From contig NZ_JARFJD010000010.1 of NCBI RefSeq assembly GCF_029087225.1, forward strand, positions 62,001-126,000: 64,000 bases of DNA, written 5' to 3'. Below, one piece after another: positions 36,465 to 46,020 of this stretch. The notes under the pieces were generated by a model. That model saw nothing but the letters and a program-made list of their open reading frames with translations, had not been told where the DNA came from and searched no databases. The position numbers were made by a program, and so were the translations under genes. How positions within the stretch are numbered: the first letter of the stretch is position 1; every line of letters starts with the position of its first letter. The stretch is from Limnobacter olei (GTDB taxonomy: Bacteria > Pseudomonadota > Gammaproteobacteria > Burkholderiales > Burkholderiaceae_B).

Positions 36465-39400
36465 CACCAAAGGCACGCCCCTGCGTTTTGTAACCGGTTC
36501 GTCCCTGTTCGACGGACACGATGCAGCGATCAACATGATTCGCCGCCTGTTGCAAAGCCAAGGTGCTGAAGTCATTCACCTGGGGCACAACCGCTCCGTG
36601 CAAGAGTTGGTCGATGCCGCCATTCAGGAAGATGCGGATGGCCTGGCCGTGAGTTCCTATCAGGGCGGGCACAATGAATTTTTCAAATACATGGTCGATG
36701 AGCTGAAGGCCAACAACGCCGGTCACATTCAGGTATTTGGTGGCGGTGGCGGTGTCATTTTGCCTTCTGAAATTGAAGCCCTTCAGGCCTATGGTGTAAA
36801 CCGAATTTACAGCCCGCAAGACGGCCAGAAAATGGGCCTGGAAGGCATGATCGGCGACATGATTGCCCGTGCAGCACAAGTGCGCGATGCCCGCAAAAAG
36901 ATTGACACGGCTTGCACACCTCAAAGCATCAAGGCCTTGGCCAACGACTGGCCGCTGCTGACCCAACTGATTACCCGCCTTGAGCGTGACGAAATGCCTG
37001 CTGCCGATTTGGAAGTGATTCGCGAGCAAGCCAAAGCCAGTAAAACCCCAGTGTTGGGCATTACCGGTACGGGTGGCGCAGGCAAGTCGAGCCTGACTGA
37101 TGAGCTGATTCGCCGCCTGCGCATGGACCATGGTGATGACCTGACCATTGGCGTGGTGTGTGTAGACCCTTCCCGCCGTAAAACCGGCGGTGCATTGCTG
37201 GGCGATCGCATCCGGATGAATGCCATTGGCCCTTGGGCTGGCAATGGTCCCAAAGTATTCATGCGCTCACTGGCCACCCGCGATTCCGCTCAGGAAGTAC
37301 CCGCTACCCTGCCCGACATTATTGCCTTGTGTCGCGCTACGGGTTTTGATGTGGTGCTGATTGAAACTCCGGGCATTGGCCAGGGCGATGCGGCCATCGT
37401 GCCGCATGTGGATTTCAGCCTGTATGTGATGACACCGGAATACGGTGCAGCCAGCCAGCTTGAAAAAATCGACATGCTGGATTTTGCCGATTTTGTGGCG
37501 GTGAACAAATTTGACCGCAAGGGCGCACTCGATGCCCTGCGGGATGTGTGCAAACAGGTGCAGCGTAACCGCATGGCTTTTACCAGCATGCCCGACACCA
37601 TGCCTGTGTACGGTACGCTGGCCAGCCGGTTTAACGACGATGGTGTCAGCGCCCTGTACAAGGCCCTGCGTGCTGCCTTGCCCATTGCCAAGCCCTCCAA
37701 AGGCCTGTTCAACACCATTGACACCAAACATTCCACCACCCTGAAAGCCGTAGTGCCTTCCGAGCGTGTGCGTTATTTGGCTGAAATCGCGCAGGCTGTA
37801 CGCAGTTACAAGGCGCAAGTACAAAAAGACGTAGCTGCAGTGTACGACCTGGAATGCATGCAACGTGCCCAAGCCCTATTGCTTGAACACAAACCTGACA
37901 AAACCAAGGCGGTGGAAGCGCTGGACGACATTGTCGAACTGACGAACACTCGAATCAGCATGGCTGCGCAAAAGGCCATGAAAGACTACTCAAAGTTGAC
38001 TGAGGGTTACAAAGGCGACACGCTGACCTATGAAGTGCGCGGCAAGGCCCTGCAAGCACCGCTAACCGTGACTTCGCTCAGTGGCCTGAAAATCAATCGC
38101 GTCAGTCTGCCGAAGTTCACCAGTCGGGCCGACCTGCTGAAATTCGTGATGCTGGAAAACCTGCCGGGTTATTTCCCCTTCACCGCAGGTGTATTCCCAG
38201 TCAAGCGCGAAGGGGAAGACCCCACCCGGATGTTTGCCGGTGAAGGCGACCCCGCCCGCACCAACCGCCGTTTCAAGATGCTCAGCAGTGCCAGTGACGC
38301 GAAACGTTTGTCGACTGCATTTGACTCGGTCACCCTGTATGGTTTCGATCCAGATTTGCGGCCAGACATTTACGGCAAAGTGGGCACCAGCGGCGTGAGT
38401 GTGGCCACGCTAGACGACATGAAAGTGTTGTATAGCGGTTTTGATTTGTGCGCTCCTAGCACTAGTGTGTCGATGACCATTAACGGCCCGGCACCCAGTA
38501 TTTTGGCCATGTTCCTGAACACCGCCATTGATCAGCAAGTGGATCTGTTCACTGCCAAAAATAAGCGCGCACCGAACGCCGATGAATACGCCAACATCAA
38601 GGCCAGCACTTTGAAGGCAGTGCGAGGCACCGTGCAAGCGGACATTTTGAAAGAAGACCAGGGCCAGAACACTTGTATTTTCTCGACTGAATTTAGCCTG
38701 CGCGTGATGGGCGATATTCAGCAGTACTTTATAGACCATGAAGTGCGTAACTTCTATAGCGTGTCGATCAGCGGTTATCACATTGCAGAGGCCGGGGCCA
38801 ACCCGATTTCACAACTGGCGTTTACCTTGTCAAATGGCTTTACCTTTGTGGAAGCCTATTTGGCACGCGGCATGAAAATCGACGACTTTGCGCCTAACCT
38901 TAGCTTCTTCTTTTCCAATGGCATGGACCCCGAATACACAGTGCTGGGTCGCGTGGCCCGTCGCATTTGGGCCATCGCCATGCGCGACCGTTATGGTGCC
39001 GCCGACCGCAGCCAAAAGCTGAAGTACCACATTCAAACCAGTGGCCGTAGTTTGCACGCCCAGGAAATCGCGTTCAACGACATACGCACCACCTTGCAGG
39101 CGCTGATTGCCGTATACGACAACTGCAACAGCCTGCACACCAACGCCTATGACGAGGCAGTGACCACGCCGACTGAGGAAAGCGTGCGCCGGGCCATGGC
39201 CATCCAGTTGATCATCAACAAGGAATGGGGTTTGGCGAAAAACGAAAACTCAAGCCAAGGAGCTTTCATTATTGAAGAGCTCACTGAATTGGTGGAAGAG
39301 GCTGTGTTGGCTGAACTGGACCGCATCAGCGAACGCGGCGGTGTGTTGGGTGCCATGGAAACAGGCTACCAGCGCAGCAAAATCCAGGAAGAGTCGATGC

Positions 39401-39726
39401 ATTATGAAATCCAGAAGCATGACGGCACCTTGCCAATTGTGGGTGTGAATACTTTCACCAATCCCAATGACAACGCCGACTCCTTGAACTCGCTTGAACT
39501 GGCGCGTGCCACTGAGGAAGAAAAACAAAGCCAGTTGAAACGCCTGGCTGAATTTCAGCAGCGACATGCCGCTGAGAGCGGACCGATGCTGGAGCGCCTG
39601 AAGCAAACTGCCATGGACGGTGGCAACGTGTTCGAGGTGCTGGTGGAGGCAGTGCGGGTGTGCTCGCTGGGGCAGATTACGCAGGCGCTGTTCGAAGTGG
39701 GTGGCAAGTACCGCAGGTCGATGTAA
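36424..39726 (+). CDS. icmF: Fused isobutyryl-CoA mutase (IcmF), adenosylcobalamin dependent
   Basis: 1100 aa. It interconverts isobutyryl-CoA and n-butyryl-CoA (and sometimes pivalyl-CoA) by a radical B12 mechanism. The N-terminal B12 domain (20-150) has the base-off ligand motif FDGHDAAIN (His32) and the FGGGGGVI loop. The MeaI/ArgK-type GTPase follows, with Walker A GITGTGGAGKSS (213-224). The mutase TIM barrel starts near 560 and includes YHIQTSGRSLHAQE, AYDEAVTTP and GGVLGAMETGYQR. RBS CAGGAGA precedes ATG. It follows metXW and the DUF4212-like gene. No clear terminator was found after it. Confidence 0.95.
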   Translation: MKSSTGEVGKPLTDTKGTPLRFVTGSSLFDGHDAAINMIRRLLQSQGAEVIHLGHNRSVQELVDAAIQEDADGLAVSSYQGGHNEFFKYMVDELKANNAGHIQVFGGGGGVILPSEIEALQAYGVNRIYSPQDGQKMGLEGMIGDMIARAAQVRDARKKIDTACTPQSIKALANDWPLLTQLITRLERDEMPAADLEVIREQAKASKTPVLGITGTGGAGKSSLTDELIRRLRMDHGDDLTIGVVCVDPSRRKTGGALLGDRIRMNAIGPWAGNGPKVFMRSLATRDSAQEVPATLPDIIALCRATGFDVVLIETPGIGQGDAAIVPHVDFSLYVMTPEYGAASQLEKIDMLDFADFVAVNKFDRKGALDALRDVCKQVQRNRMAFTSMPDTMPVYGTLASRFNDDGVSALYKALRAALPIAKPSKGLFNTIDTKHSTTLKAVVPSERVRYLAEIAQAVRSYKAQVQKDVAAVYDLECMQRAQALLLEHKPDKTKAVEALDDIVELTNTRISMAAQKAMKDYSKLTEGYKGDTLTYEVRGKALQAPLTVTSLSGLKINRVSLPKFTSRADLLKFVMLENLPGYFPFTAGVFPVKREGEDPTRMFAGEGDPARTNRRFKMLSSASDAKRLSTAFDSVTLYGFDPDLRPDIYGKVGTSGVSVATLDDMKVLYSGFDLCAPSTSVSMTINGPAPSILAMFLNTAIDQQVDLFTAKNKRAPNADEYANIKASTLKAVRGTVQADILKEDQGQNTCIFSTEFSLRVMGDIQQYFIDHEVRNFYSVSISGYHIAEAGANPISQLAFTLSNGFTFVEAYLARGMKIDDFAPNLSFFFSNGMDPEYTVLGRVARRIWAIAMRDRYGAADRSQKLKYHIQTSGRSLHAQEIAFNDIRTTLQALIAVYDNCNSLHTNAYDEAVTTPTEESVRRAMAIQLIINKEWGLAKNENSSQGAFIIEELTELVEEAVLAELDRISERGGVLGAMETGYQRSKIQEESMHYEIQKHDGTLPIVGVNTFTNPNDNADSLNSLELARATEEEKQSQLKRLAEFQQRHAAESGPMLERLKQTAMDGGNVFEVLVEAVRVCSLGQITQALFEVGGKYRRSM

Positions 39727-40385
39727 AAGTTGCCTGTGGTGCATGTGGCTGGGGACTGTTGCTCAACTCGGCATGGGGTACTTGTCGCGCATTTGAATGG
39801 TGACTTGGGAGCCAAACTTGCATGGTCACCGCTGCCCGAAAACTTGGCATTTCGGCGTTTTGTCTTGAGCCTGCACTAAGCCAAGCCCTCCAAAAGTAAC
39901 GGTCGGGTCTTGGCTTTCGCGCCAGGGCGCGATCGTTAGCCTCTGCGCGCCAAGCCGGCAGGTTTTCTGACTGGTCATCGTGCGACCCGTTGCAAGTTCA
40001 GCTCCGAGCACTCCAGTGCAGCGCTTCGCTACCTCCGAGCGACTCACGGCGGTGTTCCATGGGCAATCGGCACTGGCGAATCTCCCTCACCCCGCAACTC
40101 ACGGCTGATTTCATCGCCCAATCGGCGGCGATGTTTCGATCGCCTCGCCTTCACGAAAACCTGCCCTTGCGTGCCGCTCAGGCCCGGTGTTGCCCAGCAT
40201 GGGCGACAGAGAACGGTCCCGACCCGTTCTTTAGGAGGGTCGTGCTCAGGCATCGCAAGGCTCAGCAAGGGATAAACAGGTTTTCTGGCGAGAGATCGGA
40301 ACCCAAGCCGATCGGGCCAAAAAACTCACCGTTTAGCTTTGCGGTAGAATGAATTCATCGAAGTAAGTACTCACCAAGCAGCACC
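39727..40385. other. Non-coding interval of about 660 bp with repeats and structured motifs
   Basis: No convincing gene on either strand; the short open frames here lack RBS and family similarity. It holds the riboswitch-like element listed separately. It also holds two imperfect 30-bp direct repeats 55 bp apart (40042-40071 and 40097-40126, each with ACTCACGGC and CAATCGGC). A further CAGGTTTTCTGG copy is at 40277-40288, and a hairpin AGAACGG...CCGTTCT sits at about 40210-40231. The interval is far longer than other gaps in the window. Confidence 0.6.
39957..40165 (-). ncRNA. Possible cobalamin-riboswitch-like structured RNA (tentative)
   Basis: An 11-bp perfect inverted repeat (GGCAGGTTTTC at 39957-39967, GAAAACCTGCC at 40155-40165) encloses about 190 nt, the usual size of a B12 riboswitch. 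Read on the minus strand, the 3' end is GATGACC-AGTCAGAAAACCTGCC, very close to the conserved cobalamin-riboswitch tail AGTCAGgAgACCTGCC. A GCACTGG upstream recalls the GCCACTG block. A P3-like hairpin GGCGAT...ATCGCC is also present. The B12-box core (GCCCCCGCAACTGT) is not convincing, so the identification is weak. No minus-strand gene lies downstream; the transcript would run antisense into the 3' end of icmF. Confidence 0.3.
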
Positions 40386-41042
40386 ATGAAACTCAACGCC
40401 GATCTTTCCCAACGCGCAGTCGTCAACAGCAACAATGTCGACTGGGTCGCCTCACCAGCTCTTGGTGTATGGCGCAAACCACTGGAACGCGATGGCGATG
40501 AAGTGGCGCGTTTAACTTCGATTGTTCGTTACGACCCAGGGTGCGCGTTTCCTGAACATGAACACGGTGGTGGCGAAGAATTCTTCGTACTTGAAGGCAC
40601 CTTTGAGGATGAATTTGGCGCTTATCCAGCGGGCACATTTGTAAAGAACCCCGTGGGCACCAAGCATTCTCCCAAGTCCACAGAAGGCTGCACAATTCTC
40701 GTGAAGCTTCGCCACATGCGGGCTGAAGATCAAACACCGGTCGTCATCAATACCAACGAAGCCGAATGGCGGCAGGGCTTGGTACCGGGCTTGAAGGTGA
40801 TGCCGCTTGACAGCTTCGAGACCCGCCACACTGCATTGGTGAAGTGGGCTCCTGAAACCTATTTCAATATGCATCGCCACATGGGCGGCGAAGAAATTTT
40901 TGTGCTTGAAGGCGTGTTCTCAGATGAACATGGCGACTACCCCGCAGGTACCTGGATACGCAGCCCGCATGCTAGCGTACATACACCTTTCAGCAAACCA
41001 GGCTGCACCATTCTTGTACGCACAGGTCATTTGGTGGATTAA
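40386..41042 (+). CDS. Tandem cupin protein (ChrR/cupin_7-like)
   Basis: 218 aa made of two homologous cupin domains (about 35-105 and 140-210). Each has the metal motif: PEHEHGGGEEFFVLEGTFEDE, then NMHRHMGGEEIFVLEGVFSDE. Each domain is followed by a YPAGT(F/W)...P...H second motif. Such double cupins resemble the sensor half of ChrR anti-sigma factors, but the zinc-binding anti-sigma part is absent. It may be a stand-alone metal-dependent protein or dioxygenase-like enzyme. It follows the structured non-coding interval. Confidence 0.82.
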   Translation: MKLNADLSQRAVVNSNNVDWVASPALGVWRKPLERDGDEVARLTSIVRYDPGCAFPEHEHGGGEEFFVLEGTFEDEFGAYPAGTFVKNPVGTKHSPKSTEGCTILVKLRHMRAEDQTPVVINTNEAEWRQGLVPGLKVMPLDSFETRHTALVKWAPETYFNMHRHMGGEEIFVLEGVFSDEHGDYPAGTWIRSPHASVHTPFSKPGCTILVRTGHLVD

Positions 41043-41153
41043 AAGCACGCTGTCGCAGGACATTTCATTTTGGTGACATGTCGCTTAGGGTGAATCTACA
41101 AATCCCTTTCGGCAGGTATCCGGTATCAAGGCTATAGATCCCGGGTGCTCTCC

Positions 41154-43586
41154 ATGCGTTATTCCAGTTTTGCCTTCACCATTGCTCTTTCTGTTTTACT
41201 GGCCGCATGCAACAACGGCGGAGGCGAAGCCAGCAACGGAAGTGGGCGTGTTGAAGGTCAGGAAAATCCCCCCACGCTAAGCGCCGGAAGCGATCAGCAA
41301 GCCGCAGAGCGAAGCAACATCGAGTTGCGAGCTACGGTGCAAAACACGGACCAGAATTCTGTGGTGGCCTATGCCTGGTTTCCGGCCAATGAAGAAACCG
41401 TGTTCTTTGGCGATGCAGGCAGGTCAGACGAATCAGTCCTGAACTTGCAGTTACCCCAAGTCAACAACGACACCCCCGTCGCGTTCATCGTTCAAGCGCA
41501 GCTCTCCAACGGCAATGTGCTTGAGGACCGTGTTCAAGTCACCATTCAAAACACCTTTGACAACGCATTGCCAGTGGTCAACACCACCGCGTCGCCGATT
41601 GGACTTGATAACAGGTTGACCGCAAGTGCCTGCGAGTCCTCAGATTCTGACGGTACTATCCAGTCTTACCAATGGCGCAATGAAACCCTGAATATTCAAT
41701 ACGAAGAAACAGGCTGCAACTTGAATGTGCAGCTACCCAATTCGCCTGAATCGCAAACTTACACCTTGCGGGCTATTGCAATTGACAACGAGGAGGCCTT
41801 GGGCTTCAAGTTGTTCAATGTCAGCACCCCCCAGCGGCCAGCCAACACTGCACCGCTTATTCAAAACGCCAGCGCATTGCCTGAACCCGTGCGTCCTGGT
41901 GAAACTTTGAACTTGCAAGTCAACGCCAGTGATGCCGATGGCGACGTACTGTTCTACCGCTGGACACAAACCGCGGGTGGCACACTGGCAATCAGCAATG
42001 CAGACAAAGCCATGGCCCAGGTGCAAATTCCTGCCGACCTGGCCAATCAAACCTTAACCTTCCGCATTGAAGTATCAGACCGAGCCAATTTCCAAACGTC
42101 GGTGAGCCAAAGCAGCGTGGATGCCAGCGTGCGCAGCAACACCAGCAGCAATGCAGGCCTACTTGAATGCCTGCAAGACCCCACGCGCGTGGGGTGCCCC
42201 TTGGTCGGCTTGTTGTCCGCGCCTCCCCTTGGCGCTCAACAACCGAGCAGCGCGCAGTTTTCAGCTGGGCAGTGCACCCCCTTCTATGGCGGTGGTGTGA
42301 ATGGGCAAGGCTACTCCCACCTGTTGGGAGCCATGCACGAGCACACAGCTTACTCGGATGGGCAAGCCAAGACCGATCCGCTTCAGGTCTACCAACAAAC
42401 CCGAGAGCGCGGCATGGACTTCGTGATGTCATCGGACCACTCCGATAACCTGTCAATTCCCTTGGCTTTGCCCGATCCCGACAACTGCGCAGACCAGCCT
42501 TTGTCGTGTGTCATTTCCGACCCCGACAACCTGAGCAACAGCCTCACCAAATGGCAAAGTACGCTGGCGCAGTCCAATCAAGTGACTGGCGAGTCGCCTG
42601 GCCTGTTCACTGCCATGCGGGGTTTTGAGTGGACCTCCGACCGCTTCGGGCATGCCAACGTGTACCTGAGCAAAAACAATATCAATGCCAAAACCGGTCC
42701 CGGGTATGCGGTGTCAATGGATTTGTTCTGGCAGTGGTTTGTGTTGTCGCCGCAATTGGGTGGCGGTGGCGATGGCCTTATGATATTCAATCACCCTGGC
42801 CGTGAAGATGCTCTGCATGGGGCCTTGTTGCAAATTGGGGAGGGCGTGGGCCAGGCCACACGAATGGCTGGCGCGCTGAACGCATTGAATGTATTTCAAC
42901 AAGGCGACCCGGCTTACGCCTTTAACGACTTCAAATACGTGGCACCTGCCGACTACCGAGTGGTGGGTCTCGAGGTGTTCGGCAAAGGCGATGAATACGA
43001 CACCGATGGCAAATTTGGCTCGTGGTATGGCCACGCACTGGACAAGGGTTGGTACTTGGGGCCCGCAGGCTCGGAAGACCACCATGCCACAGACTGGGGC
43101 GGTAGCAGTTTGCCCAAGACAGTCGCAATTGCACGCGCCAACAACCAAGCCGACATTCGCGAAGCTTTCCTTGCCCGGCGCTTTTACACAGTGGCCCAAA
43201 ATGAAAATGCCTTGCGCATGACCTTTGAAGCTGTTCAGGCCTCCACTCGAGGTCAGCAACGGCTGCCCATGGGCTCGCGCATTGGCACACAGGCCAACAC
43301 CGTTCAATTTGAAGTCAGCGTTCGCAGCACGCAAGCCATGGACCCTTTGCAAGGCATGTCGTTTGAGCTGTTCAGCTCGCAGTCAGGTCCGAGCACCAAC
43401 GAGGCGCAGCGCTACCTGCCCCTGCAAACCCAGACCGGGAAAAACGGACGCTTCACGGTAAGCCCAGCCGATGGAAAGAATTGGTATTTCGTGCGCGTAA
43501 AACGGGGCGATCGAATTGTGGCGGTGAGTGCACCGATCTGGATATTCAAAGGAAGCGAGCCGCTGCCAGAATGTGCAGCGCTTTAA
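41154..43586 (+). CDS. Large lipoprotein with Ig-like repeats and DUF3604/PHP-type domain
   Basis: 810 aa. Lipobox VLLAAC (Cys19) and a Gly/Asn-rich linker, then about 300 residues of PKD/cadherin-like beta-sandwich repeats (SDSDGTIQSYQWR, ASDADGDVLFYRWTQTAGG). A C-terminal DUF3604 domain of the PHP superfamily runs from about 390 on. Metal-ligand motifs are HEHTAYSDGQAKTDP, FVMSSDHSDN, FEWTSDRFGHANVY, IFNHPGRE and AGSEDHHATDW. PHP domains are metal-dependent phosphoesterases, so this may be a surface-exposed hydrolase. The stop overlaps the convergent GNAT gene by 4 bases. Confidence 0.85.
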   Translation: MRYSSFAFTIALSVLLAACNNGGGEASNGSGRVEGQENPPTLSAGSDQQAAERSNIELRATVQNTDQNSVVAYAWFPANEETVFFGDAGRSDESVLNLQLPQVNNDTPVAFIVQAQLSNGNVLEDRVQVTIQNTFDNALPVVNTTASPIGLDNRLTASACESSDSDGTIQSYQWRNETLNIQYEETGCNLNVQLPNSPESQTYTLRAIAIDNEEALGFKLFNVSTPQRPANTAPLIQNASALPEPVRPGETLNLQVNASDADGDVLFYRWTQTAGGTLAISNADKAMAQVQIPADLANQTLTFRIEVSDRANFQTSVSQSSVDASVRSNTSSNAGLLECLQDPTRVGCPLVGLLSAPPLGAQQPSSAQFSAGQCTPFYGGGVNGQGYSHLLGAMHEHTAYSDGQAKTDPLQVYQQTRERGMDFVMSSDHSDNLSIPLALPDPDNCADQPLSCVISDPDNLSNSLTKWQSTLAQSNQVTGESPGLFTAMRGFEWTSDRFGHANVYLSKNNINAKTGPGYAVSMDLFWQWFVLSPQLGGGGDGLMIFNHPGREDALHGALLQIGEGVGQATRMAGALNALNVFQQGDPAYAFNDFKYVAPADYRVVGLEVFGKGDEYDTDGKFGSWYGHALDKGWYLGPAGSEDHHATDWGGSSLPKTVAIARANNQADIREAFLARRFYTVAQNENALRMTFEAVQASTRGQQRLPMGSRIGTQANTVQFEVSVRSTQAMDPLQGMSFELFSSQSGPSTNEAQRYLPLQTQTGKNGRFTVSPADGKNWYFVRVKRGDRIVAVSAPIWIFKGSEPLPECAAL

Positions 43587-44242
43587 AACTCCTCAGCCCA
43601 CTTTCGAAACTGGTTGAGCGAACCCTTAAACAAATGGTCAATGTCGGCCAAATGTTCATCAACAAATTCCCGCACCATTGAACTGGTGCTGGCAGGCTCT
43701 ACGCGCAGGTGGGCCTCGCACTGTCCATCGGCATTGCTCACCCGCATGTTCAGTTTGTGGGCAATGCGCAGCATGGCTTCATTGTCCATCAGGGTGTAAA
43801 TGAACAACATTTCAATGCCTTCATTGCGCGCCCTGCGCAACGCCCTTTGAAACAGCAGCGTACCCAGGCCATGCCCCCGCATATTGGCGTCCAGTGACAG
43901 TCCCAATTCCGCACCCTTGGGTGCCGTGCTGTCTTTTGGCTGGTTCAGTTCGGCCAAATGCACCACGCCCAGCAGTACATCGTCACGCCCGAAAATGCCA
44001 AACACCGAGTCGCGCTCAAAATCAATGCTGGCGGTGTATTTCGCAATAGCGGCGTCCCCCAGTGCATAACTAAAGCGCAAACGGCGATCCGTTTCATTCA
44101 GGGCCAGCAAGTGTGCAAGAATTAAAGGACGGTGTGAATCATCCAGTTCCACAATCGGAACTTTGGACAGGCCCAGAATGGACGCGGCCCTGCGCCCCAA
44201 GACGCTGGGAATATCAAACCATTCAATGGGCTCTGACGACAT
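43583..44242 (-). CDS. GNAT-family N-acetyltransferase
   Basis: 219 aa. The acetyl-CoA loop is [52 protein letters not shown], including the R/Q-x-x-G-x-G/A pattern. The N-terminal third is extra, with [26 protein letters not shown] as seen in the Pat-like GNATs. The substrate is unknown. ATG 44242 ([10 protein letters not shown]) is chosen; the frame extends to 44350 but overlaps lipB. The start is divergent from lipB. Confidence 0.85.
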   Translation of the reverse strand: MSSEPIEWFDIPSVLGRRAASILGLSKVPIVELDDSHRPLILAHLLALNETDRRLRFSYALGDAAIAKYTASIDFERDSVFGIFGRDDVLLGVVHLAELNQPKDSTAPKGAELGLSLDANMRGHGLGTLLFQRALRRARNEGIEMLFIYTLMDNEAMLRIAHKLNMRVSNADGQCEAHLRVEPASTSSMVREFVDEHLADIDHLFKGSLNQFRKWAEEF

Positions 44243-44287
44243 GATGAACTCGACTGCAAAATTGTGAAAAATCGGAAATATGCCTAC

Positions 44288-44995
44288 ATGATCCACCAAC
44301 AAGAAAGCAAGCCGCAACCCAATACCCTGCAAGTTGGAGTACCACTTCAAATTCGCGAATTGGGTTTAGTGGACTATTTGCCCACCTGGGAAGCCATGCG
44401 AAATTTTACAGATGCCCGCTCCGAACAGCTCAACGGGCCAGTGAGCGACGAGATCTGGATTTGTGAACACCCCCCCGTGTTCACTTTGGGCCTTGCTGGT
44501 GACCCGGCACATATGTTGCATCGCAGCAACATACCGTTGGTGAAAACCGACCGTGGGGGTCAAATCACCTACCATGGCCCGGGCCAGATTGTGGTTTATC
44601 CACTTCTGGACCTTCGCCGCTTTGGTTTGAAGGTGCGAGAGTACGTTCAGTTGCTTGAGCAAAGCATTATCGACGCTTTGGTGCAGGTGGGTGTGGCGGA
44701 TGCCCAACGCAAACCGAACGCCCCAGGCGTGTACACATTCCACAATGGCGCACTGGCAAAAATCGCAGCCTTGGGCATCAAGATCCGCAAAGGCTGTGCT
44801 TATCACGGTTTGTCGCTGAATGTGGCCATGGATTTAAACCCATTCCTGCAAATAAACCCCTGCGGTTATGCTGGTTTGGAAACAGTGGACTTGGCCACGA
44901 TTGGTGTTAAAATTTCACAAGCTGAGATGCAAATGCATCTGATGAAATACCTGATTCAACACCTTGAAGCCGCGCGATCCGCGGTGGCAAAGTAA
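44288..44995 (+). CDS. lipB: Octanoyl-[acyl-carrier-protein]:protein N-octanoyltransferase
   Basis: 235 aa. It transfers octanoyl groups from ACP to lipoyl domains. The motifs are typical of Lip[46 protein letters not shown] (catalytic Lys) and [13 protein letters not shown] (catalytic Cys). A GTG at 44264 would add eight residues; ATG 44288 has GGAAA about 9 bases upstream. lipA follows 41 bases downstream. Confidence 0.93.
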   Translation: MIHQQESKPQPNTLQVGVPLQIRELGLVDYLPTWEAMRNFTDARSEQLNGPVSDEIWICEHPPVFTLGLAGDPAHMLHRSNIPLVKTDRGGQITYHGPGQIVVYPLLDLRRFGLKVREYVQLLEQSIIDALVQVGVADAQRKPNAPGVYTFHNGALAKIAALGIKIRKGCAYHGLSLNVAMDLNPFLQINPCGYAGLETVDLATIGVKISQAEMQMHLMKYLIQHLEAARSAVAK

Positions 44996-45036
44996 ACACA
45001 TGGCCCCAATCACCCAAAGGCCAGGGAGCAAAAAAC

Positions 45037-46020
45037 GTGTCCGAGATCAATGAAAAGTCCGCTGTGGCCAAAGAACTGAGCGCAGTCAGCGATCCGACCG
45101 TCAAGCAAAAAGCGGCCGCGAAAACCGCCCGAATTCCCATCAAGATTGTGCCTGTTGAGCAGTTGAAAAAGCCCAGCTGGATCCGCGTGAAGGCCGGCTC
45201 GCCTTCCACCCGTTTCTACGAAATCAAGGAAATTCTGCGCGAGCACAAGCTGCACACCGTGTGCGAAGAAGCCTCCTGCCCTAACATTGGTGAATGCTTT
45301 GGCAAAGGCACTGCCACCTTCATGATCATGGGCGACAAGTGCACCCGCCGTTGCCCCTTCTGCGATGTGGGCCATGGCCGCCCCGATCCACTTGATGAAA
45401 ACGAACCTCTGAATTTGGCAAAAACCATTGCCGCCTTGCGTTTGAACTACGTGGTCATTACCAGCGTAGATCGCGATGACCTGCGCGATGGTGGCGCCGG
45501 TCACTTTGTGGCCTGTATTGAAAAAACCCGTGAATTGTCGCCCAACACCAAAATCGAGATTCTGGTGCCCGACTTCCGAGGCCGCCTGGACCGTGCGCTG
45601 GGAATTTTGAATGCTGCCCCGCCCGATGTCATGAACCACAACCTGGAAACCACCGAGCGCCTGTACAAGGAAGCCCGTCCGGGGTCAGACTACAAACACT
45701 CGCTGAAGCTGCTGCAAGAATTCAAAAAAGCGCACCCCAACACGCCCACCAAAAGCGGAATCATGGTGGGCTTGGGCGAAACCGACGAGGAAATTTTGCA
45801 AGTGATGCGCGACATGCGCGAGCACCAAGTGGACATGATTACGATTGGCCAATACCTGGCACCTTCGGGCCACCACTTGCCAGTGCGCCGCTATGTGCAC
45901 CCCGATGTATTCAAAATGTTTGAAGAGAAAGCCTATGAAATGGGCTTTACGCACGCAGCTGTTGGGGCAATGGTCCGCAGTTCATACCATGCGGATGAGC
46001 AGGCACACGGTTTGGTGTAA
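45037..46020 (+). CDS. lipA: Lipoyl synthase (radical SAM)
   Basis: 327 aa. Two iron-sulfur clusters are visible: the auxiliary motif [12 protein letters not shown] and the radical-SAM motif [11 protein letters not shown]. The rest is canonical ([49 protein letters not shown]). It inserts two sulfurs into octanoyl chains made by LipB. GTG start with CAGGGAG upstream. A 60-residue N-terminal extension precedes [12 protein letters not shown], normal for this group. Its stop abuts the stop of the convergent DM13 gene. Confidence 0.97.
   Translation: MSEINEKSAVAKELSAVSDPTVKQKAAAKTARIPIKIVPVEQLKKPSWIRVKAGSPSTRFYEIKEILREHKLHTVCEEASCPNIGECFGKGTATFMIMGDKCTRRCPFCDVGHGRPDPLDENEPLNLAKTIAALRLNYVVITSVDRDDLRDGGAGHFVACIEKTRELSPNTKIEILVPDFRGRLDRALGILNAAPPDVMNHNLETTERLYKEARPGSDYKHSLKLLQEFKKAHPNTPTKSGIMVGLGETDEEILQVMRDMREHQVDMITIGQYLAPSGHHLPVRRYVHPDVFKMFEEKAYEMGFTHAAVGAMVRSSYHADEQAHGLV

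Noticed and set aside
39826-40047. 73-aa minus-strand open frame in the gap after icmF
   Set aside because: No RBS, no recognisable sequence, and it overlaps the structured repeat region.
39957-40165. Cobalamin riboswitch on the plus strand upstream of the cupin gene
   Set aside because: CCCCGCAACT occurs at 40090-40099, but the 3' tail on this strand (TTCACGAAAACCTGCC) fits worse than on the minus strand. A cupin gene is also not a known B12 target.
39727-40385. RNase P RNA, 6S RNA or tmRNA
   Set aside because: None of the conserved blocks (for example GAGGAAAGTCC of RNase P or the tRNA-like ends of tmRNA) is present on either strand.
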